NCBI RefSeq assembly: GCF_033958435.1
Contig: NC_134158.1
Coordinates: forward strand, 4,917,837 to 4,981,836
Direction: 5' to 3'
Source: Carettochelys insculpta
Taxonomy: Eukaryota; Chordata; Testudines; Carettochelyidae
DNA: 64,000 nt
Shown here: positions 9,951 to 21,500 of the stretch, piece by piece
Layout: every line of letters begins with the position of its first letter
How positions within the stretch are numbered: position 1 is the first letter of the stretch
Program-made: the position numbers and the translations under genes
The notes under the pieces: generated by a model
The model's database searches: none
Told to the model about the DNA's origin: nothing
Seen by the model: the letters and a program-made list of their open reading frames with translations, nothing else

Positions 9951-11200
9951 TCCTTGAAAATGATCATAACTAACCCCCCCCGTCCCGCCGCGCCTCGGCG
10001 CACGAGGTGCGCAGACCCGTTCGGCAGCTCCCGCCCCCGGGGCGCACGAGCCAAGGAGCGCGGCCAGTGGCGGTGCAGACCGGGCTCTTCCCGAGCGGGG
10101 CTGGGGACACACAGAGACGCGCCTTATCCCCGCCTCGCCTTCGGGCAGCGCAGAGCCGGGCGAGACGCCGCCCCGCTGGGACTTCTGCCCGTCGGGCCCG
10201 GCGGCTACCTGGGAGAACGAGAGACGAGCCGAGGGGTGGACAAAGCCCCACCCCCCCCCGTGGGCAGCGACAGACCCGAGCCGGCTGCACAACCCAGACA
10301 CGCGGCGCGGCCCGGCGGCCGCAGGGCGAATCCCTGGGAACCGGGCGCGCGTCACAGCAGAGGGGAACCTCCCTGGCTCAGCCGTGCTGGGAATAACTGC
10401 CGAGAAGGGGATAAGCGCCCGCCGGCTCCAGCCCAGCCCATCCCCACCCCCAGCGCTGGCCAAACCCCTCCCGGTGCTGCCCCCGAGGGCGGGCTGGCGC
10501 CGGCGCGGGGACCGGAGACAGCCCTGCCGAGCGAGTCCGAGCCGGTCCCCTGCGGCTCCTCTGCCGCGTGGCCCTGCTCCGAGGGGCTCCTGCGATCCCG
10601 GGACTCCCGGCGCTGGCGCTTTGCGGCTCCCGCCCAGTTGTGCCCGGCTCTCCCTGAAGCCCGGAGCGGGTGGGGACGAGGGAGCGGGGGAAGCGGCGGC
10701 CGGAGAGCTGGTTTCAAGGGGCACGTTGTGTGTGTGGGGAAGGGACTTGGTCTCCCCCCGGGCTCCCCGTGCGCTGCGGACACACCCGCTGGGGGGTTGT
10801 GTTGAACACGTGTCCATGGCCGCATCTGTGGTTGTGGTCACTGGGTTGTCGCACTCCCAATGGAGCCGGAGCACCTGACCGGGACCCCCCTGGGCGCAGC
10901 TGTGCGGGGGGGAGGGGGGGGGGTCGGGCGCTGGCGGCTGGAACGGGAACTAACCGGTTTTTCCCGCCCTTTTCCCTCAGCGTTCCATCCCCTCAGAGCT
11001 GTTTGCCCCCCAGGGCGCCAGGGGCAGGTCCCCCCCCCCAGGCGTCTGTCAGAGCCGGTGGCGGACGGACGGATGGACGGACGGCCCAGGGCGCCTGTCC
11101 GGCACTGCCCCCACCCCCGCAGGGACTCCCCTCCCCTCCCCCCCTCAGCTCGACCGACCTCAGTCCTGCCGCCCGTCGGGGAGATGCGCTGACGGCTCCT
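9950..11200. promoter_or_regulatory. CpG island
   Basis: About 1.2 kb of dense CpG with GC boxes, then C runs and a short GGAC/GATG repeat near 11,064. Open frames exist on both strands but match nothing recognisable, as expected in CpG islands. It could be the promoter of the next TRIM gene, whose first RING exon is about 4 kb downstream, or of an unseen transcript. Confidence 0.55.
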
Positions 11201-12777
11201 CAGTGGGGCTGTGAGCACGGGCGAGACCTTGTGGGGTGCCCCCGCCCCCGCAGCCTGTCCCGTCTGTGGTGCGGGGCAGCCCCTGGCGCACGTCTACCTT
11301 CAGCGCGCCGGGCTGCAGCCCCCTCCTGCTCCCCTGCAGCCTCCTGCCGAGCCTCTGACTGGCCTCGTCCCCTCGCGTGTTTGTTTAGACACACCCCATC
11401 CGCAGCCCCGCACGCTCACCGCCTCTCCTCATCCTCCTGCTGGCTGGGGCCGAGGCGGCCGTTCAGAGCACCGGGGGGAAGAGGAGCTGAGGGCAGGGGC
11501 AGGTGTGTGACTGTGGTACCCGCTTTCCTTTCTGTCGGTTGATGCATCCACGTGGTGATGCTCTGGGCAGCAGGCGCCAGGTTCACCCGTACCCGTGCGA
11601 GCCAGTGGGCGCCGTCTGTCCGGGGCTCTCCGCTCGGGTTCCCCTTCGCCTTCCCTAGTTTGACCCTTTCACCATCACACCTGCTCTCGTTTCTGTTTTC
11701 CTTGTCCGGAGTCGTCAGTTGGGTTTTGGGGCCCAGGGCAGCCCCCCCACCACAGAGCCTGGGGGAGGCCCCTTTGTCTGCAGAAAGGCTTGGGCCTGCC
11801 CACTGTGGAGTCGTAAAGGCCAAAGCTCAGCCCAGTGTGGGGGTCAGACCCCGTACAGGTGGGCAGGAGGGAAAGTGAGTGGGTTTTTCTTGCCTTCTGT
11901 AACATACTCAGGCTGTCTCTGAACACTCAGTCTGGCTCTGGGCTCAGCTGTTCGGCCCAGCTACCCAGACCCCACCTCCCCCAGGTCTGTTTCCCTTCCC
12001 TGGGCAGGACACGCCATCGGATCTCTCTGGAGGAAGGGACGAGAAGCGAAGATACAAACCTCTCTCCCTCGGCCACGATCTCTCCGCCAGTCTCTGCTCC
12101 CGACCTGCTGGGGAGCTAACGTCAAACCAGCCCATGAGCGCGGTGAACAGGTAAATCTCCCCCAGGCCGTCACCCAGGGCCTCCCCCTCCACATGGACAG
12201 AGGCTGACGGGGCGACGCGGGGGCCTGTGAGCATGGGCGGTACCTAGAGCCATTCTGTCAGGCTGACTGCCCTGGGCCCTGCGCTTTGGGGGGCCCCACA
12301 CTTCAGGGGTGCCTGGGTAGTGGGGAGCTGGCAGCAGTGCCACCATCCTGGATCAGCTCCACCCTGTATTACCAGATCCCAGCATGGTGGGAGAAGAGGG
12401 GGCAGGGACCTGGTAAAAGGGGTGGGATGGGGGTGGGGGCAGAGCAGGGATGGGAGGAGGCAGAGGCATCAGGAAAGGGAGGAATGAGGGTGAAGCGGGA
12501 AGTGGGGTAGAAAGCAGAGGGGTGAGAACAGGGACTTGGGGAAGGGGTGGAGTGTGTCTGGGGGGTGGAGGGGCGGCTGCAGGGGTGTGTGCTGGGCTGG
12601 GCTGTGTAGGGCACCAGCCCAGGTGGAGACAGCCCTGCTCCAGCACCATTTCTCCAGCATCCATTTCCCAGCCCTTTGTATTTCTCTGTCTCTCTCCCAC
12701 TCCCCTGTGATCTGTCACAGAACATCCCCCTCCTGTCCTCCAAACAAGGGCCCGGCTAATTTAACTACAACTCATCA
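11200..12777. other. No recognised gene
   Basis: Mixed GC-rich DNA, G/A-rich between 12,380 and 12,560. Nothing with coding or repeat identity could be named. Confidence 0.3.
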
Positions 12778-13563
12778 GGAAAGACACCTTGGAGTCATGG
12801 GCCAGTTCTCTGAAAGCATCCGCGCAGCCTGCCATGGCCGCCCAAAAACCAAACCAGGGTGTTAGGAACCATTGAAAAAGGGACAGGGAATAAGATGTAG
12901 AATATCTTGTTGCCCTTGTATAAAACCACAGTACGCCCACATCTTGAACACCGTGTGGGCCCCTCATCTCAAAAGAGATATATTGGCATGAGAAAAGGTT
13001 CAGAAAAGGGCAACTAAAATGACTAGGGGTTTGGAGCAGGTCCCATGTGGAGAGAGATTAAAGAGCCTAGGACTTTTCAGCTTAGAAAAGAGAAGACTAA
13101 GGGGGGGTATGATAGAGGTAGATAAAGTGATGAGCGGTCTGCAGAAAGTGAACAAGGATAAATTATTTACTTATTCCCAGAACATCAGAGCTAGAGGACA
13201 CCAAATGAAATGAATGGGCAGCAGGTTTAAAATCAATAACAGGAAGTTCTTCTTCACACAGCGCACAGTCAACCTGAGGAACTCCTCGCCAGAGGAGGCT
13301 GTGACAGCCAGATCTGTAACATGGTTTGAAAAACAGCTCGATAAATTCATGGAGGTTCTGTCCATTAATGGCCATGAGCCAGGCTGGGTAAGGAATGATG
13401 TCCCTTGCCTCTGTCAGAGGCTGGAGATGGATGGCAGGAGAGAGAGCGTTAACTGTTCAGTTCATTCCCTCTGGGGCACCTGGTATTGGCCACTGTCAGC
13501 AGACAGGCTACTGGGCGAGATGGGCCTTTGGTCTGACCCAGTCTGGCCGTTCTTATATTCTGA
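12778..13563 (+). mobile_element. CR1 LINE 3' end
   Basis: Typical CR1 3' region: degraded coding (related to [31 protein letters not shown]), then the 3' UTR with ggcctttggtctgacccagt and ccgttcttat. It is 5'-truncated with several frame breaks. It matches the better preserved copy at 54,303. Confidence 0.85.
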
Positions 13564-15149
13564 GCTAGGTGTTAAGTGCAGAGCAGGCCTCGGGGGGGGG
13601 CAGGGGGGAGGTTCCCTGGAGCTGGCTGGAAACACAGGGGCTGAGAGATTGGCTGGAAGCTCCGCATGTGTGAGGCACAGAGCCAAGAAAAGCAGTAGGG
13701 AGTGTGACCCTGGCGGGACGCAGGCAGACAGACAGAGGTTGCTGCAGGCCCAGGGTCCCCTGGAAGGACAGATGTGGGGTTCTGAGTGAGGGAACTGCCG
13801 GCTGCTGTTGGTTTCTACAGGAATGCGCGGATATTGTATGTAACTAATAGAGTTTGCACCAAAGAAATACCTGACTCCTATGTCAGTGTCTCCTGCCAGG
13901 GGAGGAACCTCGCAAGGGCCCAGACACTGGCTGAGGTCAAAGGAGCCCTGGTACAACCTGAGTGGGAATCTCGACCCATGGTAGTAGGTGGGAACATTTG
14001 CACGAGCCCCAGGTGTAAAGTGCCTGAGTAGAGAAGCAGATGCTGCTCACTGAGTTCATTATGTGCAGCTCTGTGCACTGAGCAGTCCCCACTGGCCCTG
14101 CTCCCTGAGCTATCACACTTCTCCCCAGAGCCAGTCCAACCCACGGATGGATCCCTGGCTCCTCTTCCCCCCAGCAGCACCAGCCCACGCAGGGACTATG
14201 GGCTAATATTGGCCCCGGAGAAAGAAAACCACTGGGAAGATCTGGAGGAGCTGGACTGGGGTTCGGTGGGGTGGGGGATGGGCAGGACTGTTCTGTTCCC
14301 TTCGGCGTACGGAGCTGTGCACCTGTGAACCCCAAGGCTCTCGGTCAGCTCGCAGCTGGCGCTGTGCGGGGGCTGGGCTGTAACCCTTAGACTGCGCTGT
14401 CATAAAGCTTGGCTCACTTGCTATAAACTTTCCCTTCAGCTCAGGGGTTGCTGCTGATTGGTGAGTTGCTGCAGGTTTCATGCCTCGTCACCAGCTGCCT
14501 GTGACCTTAGCCCAGGGAGTGCCTGCAGCCCGGCTGGTACCGGTGGTGTTGGGATGTTCAGCCAGACACAGCCAAGTTAGGGCCCCTCCGCACACAGTGT
14601 CGCTGAGGTAACTTAGTGGGGCTAGTTTCCACCGTTAGCCGTTTCAGTGCAGGCCTGGGGGTGGCTGCGGACGCCCTCACTGCCAGCTAAGAATCTCCTA
14701 GTTCAATTGAGGGCACCTGGACACAGCCCCTGGGAGGCGATTCCCAGCTCGGTACTGGTACCTGCGCTGACACTGCAGGAGTGAGCACGCTGCCAAGAGC
14801 AGGGAGGCCACAGCAACACGTGGGCAGCGTGGGGGGACACTAGGGTACAATCCAGCCCCACCCAAACCCCAACACTCACTGCGCAGACACAGCCTGAGTT
14901 TAACTGTTTGTGTCCTGCCCCCCTTCTCCTTTCATTCCCTTTCTACGTCTTTACACCTGCTGCTCCCATTCCCTGCCCATGTCCTTCTCCTGCCTCCTTT
15001 GCTTGTCTTTCTGCAGCTCCTCCCCCGGCCTCTCCTTTCTCCTCACCTCATTCTGTACCTCTGCCCCTGGCAGGAGAACAGGCACCGCCCATTATCAGCA
15101 AACCTGTTCCTCGTGCGAAGAGAAGAGAAGCCCAGAGTCCTCACCAGCC
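13564..15149. other. No recognised gene; region upstream of TRIM exon
   Basis: Moderately GC-rich unique-looking DNA. A 5' UTR exon for the downstream RING exon may lie here, but no element could be identified with confidence. Confidence 0.3.
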
Positions 15150-15566
15150 ATGGCCGCTGCGACTCCTGTATGGGAAATCCAAGAGGAAACCAAGTGTCCC
15201 ATCTGCCTGGAGTATCTCACAGACCCCGTGAGCACAGAGTGTGGGCACAACTTCTGCCGAGGCTGCATCACTCAGTACTGTGAGACGTGGGTAGAGCTGG
15301 GCTCTGACTCTTTGTACTGCCCCAGCTGCAGAGCCCGAATCCAGGGAGGGGCTCTCCGGAATAACTACCAGCTCGCAAATATCGTGGAGAAAGTCAAACA
15401 CCTGGATTTCAAACCTGGAACTGAGAATCCCTGTGAGAGACACGGCAAAGGCCTGGACCTGTTCTGCGAGGAGGACGGGGAAGCCGTGTGTGTGGTTTGC
15501 TGGAGGTCCCCCGAGCACAGCTCTCACACGGTGCTGGGCCTGGACGAGGCTGCGCAGAAGTACAAG
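15150..15566 (+). CDS. TRIM RING + B-box exon, intact
   Basis: The ATG at 15,150 lies in a good context (gccatgg) and opens 139 codons up to a gtagga donor. The C3HC4 RING runs from about residue 16: [21 protein letters not shown], then CPSC, with all zinc ligands present. The B-box 2 follows ([25 protein letters not shown]). The exon ends EAAQKYK, the normal TRIM exon end, in phase 0. An upstream in-frame extension to 14,910 has no TRIM character and is probably not translated. RING domains recruit E2 enzymes; this one looks functional. It is as diverged from the other TRIM exons here as a separate paralogue would be. Confidence 0.85.
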
Positions 15567-18500
15567 GTAGGACACGCTCTGGGTGTGGGTTAATTCCATC
15601 TGTCCCTTTTCAGACTCAGTCTCTCAGAGCCCCTGAAACTCCCGGTGCCCCAGATTTCCTCCTCTGATCTCTTGTTCCACTGACATCTCTGTCCTGCAGG
15701 CGCCTTCCTCTTGTCTGATGCACAGAACCCTGGCCACTGACACTACCCCAGACAGTCCTTAGGGAGAGGTGCGCACAGAGGTGACAGTAAGCCGGTGCAC
15801 CCTGGTCTGCCACCCCAGTCAGAGCTGGCTTCAGGGGCGCTGCACTGCAGGAGGAGGAGGAGCCCACATCAAGCTGGGTTACACAACTCTGGCCCTCCCT
15901 TTTCCTGGGACCTCCCTCTTTAAATACCCCTCTGGAAACCACCCCCCGACTCATGCAGCCAGTGAAGCAGGTCTTTGCCCGTGAAAGCTCGTGCTCCAAA
16001 ATATCTGTCAGTGTCGAAGGTGCCCCAGGACTTGTTGTTGTTCTCAAAGATACAGACTAACACGGCTCCTCTCTGATGCTGGACACGTAGGTGTGGCTCA
16101 CTCTCCCACGCAGGGTCACTTGAACCACATACACAGAGAGCAAATGAGTCTCCCCCCACAGCCTTAGCTAAGCGGGAGGTGGCTTTTAGCTCAAACTGCA
16201 GAGGCTCAGGCACTAAGCTCCAGAGATCACTGGTTCAGATCTGCCTGTGGGAAGTTACAAGTGGGGGTTCACCTGGGTTGTCCCTGGGTCTCTGATGCTC
16301 AAGATGCTCTTCTCCAGCTAGTGGAAACGTGTAACCCACACACACACCCGGGAGTGTTTTCATGTCTGGAACACCAGTCCTGGAACTTTTCCTTGCAACA
16401 AGGCCTGTTGCCAACTTCGTCCACAGATCTATTCTGGAGATACCATCACTGGGCCTAACCAGGTTATTCACAGAACCACGGGCACATTCTCATGTTCCTC
16501 AACTAACGTCATATCTGCCATCATGTGCCAACAATGCCCAGATGCTTTGTATATTGGACAGATTTCAAACTCTCAGACAAAGAATAAATAGACATAAAAC
16601 AGACATAAGAACACTCCTGATTCACAAACCTGTCAGCCAGCACTTTAATGGAACGGGCCGTTCTGTTAATGACCTGAAAGTCTGTGTTTTACTGAAGAGG
16701 AATTTTCACAACACTTTGGAAATAGAGGCTGCTGAACTCTCTTTTGTATTCAAATTCGACACATTGACACGTGGTTTGAACCGGGATGCGAATTTTCTGG
16801 GTCATTAGGGGGGCTCTTTTTCATATTTGGCTTTATCTAATTCTTGACTCCCAACTCCCCCCCACACTTCTGCCCCTCTGCTTTCTGATTTGCTCACCTT
16901 GATAATATTTTTCTGATTTGTCAACCTTGATTACTATTTTTGGTTCTCTGTGCCTTAAATATTGAGTCTGTTCTGGCCTGGCCACTCCCAGTCTCTGTTT
17001 AATCCTTGGTTGATGGAGTCAAATTTGTAAATGAATTGCAGCTCAGATATTTCTCTCTCCATTTTATTTTTGACATTTTTTTTGTTCTAGGACTGCTGCT
17101 TTTAAATCTGTTACTGAGTGTCTAGGGAGATTGAGTTGTTCTCCTGCAGGTTTGTGTATGTTACTATTCCTGATGTCTGATTTATATCCATTTATTCTTT
17201 ACACAGAGACTGTCCAGTTTGGCCAATGTAAATTGCAGTGGGGCATTGTTGGCACATGATGGCATGTATTATATTAGTAGATGTGCAGGTAAAGGAGCCC
17301 TTGATGGCGTGGTTGATGTTAAGTCCTGTGACGATATCGCTGGTGTAGATATGTGAGCAGAGTTGGCAGCGAGGTTTGTTGCAGGGATTGGTTCCAGGTT
17401 TAGAGTGACTGTGTTGTGGTCTGTAGTTGCTGGTGAGAGTTTGTTTAAGGTTGGCAGGCTGTCTGCATGCAAAGGGGGTTGCAGATCACTGATGATGTGT
17501 TGGAGAGGCTTTAGTTGGGGCTGCACGTGATGGCCAGTGGTGTTCTCTTGTTTCCTTGCGAGGCCTCTCTTGTAGCAGGTGGCTTCTAGGTACCCGTCTG
17601 GCTCTGTCAATCTGTCTCCTTATTTCCTTAGACGGGTATTGTAGTTTGATACTCTGTCACTTGTCACCATGCAAGGCACTGCATTTAGCCATATTGAGTG
17701 GAAATCCATCAACCTCACGAAAAACTTGCAAGGATACAGACAGACATCATCTTCCCCTCCAAATGCAAACAGAAGGACATCACACCAAAAGGACTGAAGG
17801 TGAAAAACCCACTGAAATCAACATACTGCACAGATTACAGTGAGAGATTGTGCCACACATTCTCTAAGAAACTGAGGAACCACCTGATCAGCATCCTGTA
17901 CAGCAAACAGGAAAACATCAACAGAGAGCTCTCAAATCTGGAGACCCTCATAAAAGAGTAACCTTCCCCACAAACCTCCACATGGCTGGACTTCACTGAA
18001 ACAAGACAGGAGACTTACAATGCACATTTCTCTTCTCTACAGAAGAAAAAGGACTGTAAACTATCTAAACTCCTCCTTTCCATATGGGCCACAACAGGGG
18101 TAGCCTTAACTCACCCAGCAGTATTGTCAATCCATCCAACTACACACTCAGCCCAGCACAAGAATATGCACTTTCTTGGGGACTCTCCCACTGCCCCACC
18201 ACCTCCACAAACTTGATACAGTTCTGTGGTGATCTGGAATCCTACTTTTGCCGTCTCTGACTCGGGGAATGCTTCCAACATGACACTGAACAGCGCAGTG
18301 ACCCACAGGTACCCTCCCACCTACGGTACAAGAAAAAGAATTCCTCATGGACTCCCCCGATGGTCAAAATGACAAACTGGACCTATACATAGAATGCTTC
18401 CGCCGGCGTGCACAGGCAGAAATTGTGGAAAAGCGGCATCTCTTACCCCATCACCTCAGCCTTGCAGAACACAACGCCATCAGCAGCCTCAGAAACAACT

Positions 18501-21500
18501 CTGACATTGTCATCCAAGAGGCGGACAAGGGAGGCGCTGCTGTCGTCATGAATAGGACAGACTGCCAAAAGGAGGCTGCCAGGCAATGCTCCAACACCAC
18601 ATTCTACAGGCCTCTGTCCGAGGATCCCACTGAGGAGTACACAAAGAAACTACAGCATCTGCTCCAGACTCTCCCTATAAAAACACAGGAACAAATCTAC
18701 ACAGACACATCCCTTGAACCCAAACCAGGTTTATTCTACCTGCTACCCAAGATCCACCAACCTGGGAATCCTGGACACCCCATCATCTCAGGCATTGGCA
18801 CCCTCACCACAGGATTGTCTGGATATGTGGACTCTCTACTTAGACCCTATGCTACCAGCACTCCCAGCTTTCTTCAAGACACCACTGACTTCCTCAGGAA
18901 ACTACAGTCCACTGGTGACCATCCTGAAAACACCATCCTAACCACCGTGGATGTAGAGGCCCTTTACACCAATATCCCACATGAAGATGGACTCCAAGCT
19001 GTTAGGAACATTATCCCTGATGAGACCATGGCACAAATGGTGGCAGAGCTTTGTGACCTTGTCCTCACCCACAACTATTTCAGATTTGAGGACAATTTAT
19101 ACCTTCAAATCAGTGGCACTGCTGTGGGTACCCGCATGGCCCCACAGTTTGCCAACATTTTTATGGCTCACCTGGAACAACGCTTTCTCAGTTCTCGTCC
19201 TCTAGTGCCCCTCCTCTACGTGCGCTACACTGATGACGTCTTCATCATCTGGACCCATTGGAGGGAGGCTCTTGAAGAGATCCATCGTGATTTCAACAGT
19301 TCTCATCCCACCATCAACCTTAGCATGGACCAGTCCACACAAGAGATCCATTTCCTGGACACTGCTGTGCATGTAAGCGATGGTCACATAAATACCCCCC
19401 TATACCGAAAACCCACAGGTCTCTATGCTTATCTACATGCCTCCAGCTTCCATCCAGGGCACACCACACGATCCATTGTATACAGCCCGGCACTAAGGTA
19501 CAACCGCATTTGCTCCGATCCGTCAGACAGAGACAAACATCTACAAGACCGTTACCAAGCTCTCCTGAAACTACAATACCCATGTAAGGAAGTGAGGAAT
19601 CACATTGATAGAGCCAGACGGGTACACAGAAGCCACCTGCTACAAGACAGGCCTCGCAAGGAAAACAAGAGAACACCACTGACCATCACATACAGCCCCC
19701 AACTAAGGCCTCTCCAGTGCATCCTCAGTGATGTGCAACCCATCCTGAACAATGATCCTTCACTCTCACAGACCTTGCGGGGGCAGGCCTGTCCTTGCCT
19801 ACAGACAGCCGGCCAACCTTAAACAAATCCTCACCAGCAACTATAGACCACAACACAGTCACTCTAAGCCTAGAACCAATCCCTGCAACAAACCTCACTG
19901 CCAACTCTGCTCACATATGTACACCAGCAATATCATCACAGGACCTAACATCAACCATGCCATCAGGGGCTCCTTTACCTGCACATCTACTAATATAATA
20001 TATGCCATCATGTGCCAGCAATACCCCACTGCAATTTGCATTGGCCAAACTGAACAGTCTCTATGTAAAAGAATAAATGGACACAGATCAGACACCAGGA
20101 ACAGTAACATACACAAACCTGCAGGAGAGCACTTCAATCTCCCTGGACACTCAGTAACAGATTTAAAAGCAGCAGTCCTACAACAAAAAATATTTCAAAA
20201 ATAAAATGGAGAGAGAAACTTTCCGTGTGTCAGTGTCTCCTGTCACTGAATGACGATTCCCTGACGCCCGATTGTCTGAGCCCCCAAATATTTCCCACAA
20301 CTGTGAAATGGAGGAAAAAATATTTAAAAAATACTTACGGACCTTTATTCTGTGCAGCTGAGAACCTTTTACTCCTTAAATAATAAAAAACGATGACAAA
20401 GAAACACCAGTGTTCCCCTCCAAACAGACCAGTGAATTCTGCCCAGACTGGCGGCCCCCTTAGACACAGCCCCTGCCCCTGCCCTGCCGCCACAGGGGGA
20501 GGCTGATGTCCGCGGGAAGCCTCTGTGAGCACAGGTGAGGGGAGGTAGCACTCCAGAGATGCGCTGCTCCCACCACATCCCCACCACAACTTTAACTGCT
20601 AAATGGGTGTCCCCTGCCCCTCCCAGCCCCTCTGGGTGGCCTCCCTGCCTCCTCTGTGCTTTAAATACTGAGTCTGTTCCAGTCTGGCTATGGGCTGAAG
20701 AAGTGGGTCTGTCCCACGAAAGCTCATCACCTATAAATTATGCTGTTAGTCTTTCAAGTGCTACTGGACTGCTTCTTTATACCCCTGTCAGTGACTTGCC
20801 ACACCTGAAACTGGCTCTCGTCGCCCCTTTCCCACAACAGCCTCCAGGGCTCTGATTTCAGTCAGGGCCTGTTAGTCTGTTTCAGCCACAACAAGGAGGA
20901 GGCTGCAGCACCTGGAAGACTAACAGATTTATTCCAGCTGCCCATGAGTGCTTAGGCCAGTCAATGAGCTCGTGGGAGTCCCAGGGACCCAGTGTCACCG
21001 GTGAGCTCCTCCCAGCCCAGCAAACAGCCTGAGTCAGATCCAGGAAGGGAAACACCCACTCGCTGCAGCACATGAGCCTGTTCCTGAGCTCAGGGAAGTG
21101 AAACTCACCCTGTTCCCAGCCCAGAGGGAGCCATGGCTGCAGGGAGCCCCCTGCAAAGTCTCCAGGAAGAAGCCACATGTCCCGTCTGTCTGGAATCAGG
21201 GAGGGAGCCGTGTTAGTCTGTAGCTCCGAGAACAACAACAAAGTCTTGTGGCACCTTATAGAGTAACAGATATACTGGAGCATGAGCTTTCGTGGGCAAA
21301 GACCTGCTTATCAGGTGCATCTGATGAAGTGGGTCTTTGCCCATGAAAGCTTATTCTCTAAAATATCTGTTAGTCTATAAGGTGCCACAAGACTTTTTGT
21401 TGTTCTTGTCTGTCTGGAGTTCTTTAAGGACCCAGTGATTACAGAGTGTGGGCACAACTTCTGCCGAGCCTGCATCAGCCAGTGCTGGGAGGGACCTGAC

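Larger units (their letters stand above)
16960..20215 (+). mobile_element. Near-complete Penelope-like retroelement with inverted terminal copy
   Basis: Order on the plus strand: an inverted copy of the 3' end (about 17,040-17,655), a short 5' ORF (17,698-17,961), a broken stretch, the RT ORF (18,347-19,822) and the GIY-YIG ORF ending 20,204. The inverted copy complements about 19,575-20,210, including the CATTTTATTTTT/aaaataaaatgg end. Penelope elements are known for such repeated pseudo-LTR ends and for pairing RT with a GIY-YIG nuclease. It lies in the intron between the two candidate RING exons. Confidence 0.8.

Noticed and set aside
9900..10874. 324-codon minus-strand frame in the CpG island
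   Set aside because: Arg/Pro/Gly/Ala-rich peptide with no motifs, with overlapping open frames in other phases. Typical CpG-island artefact.
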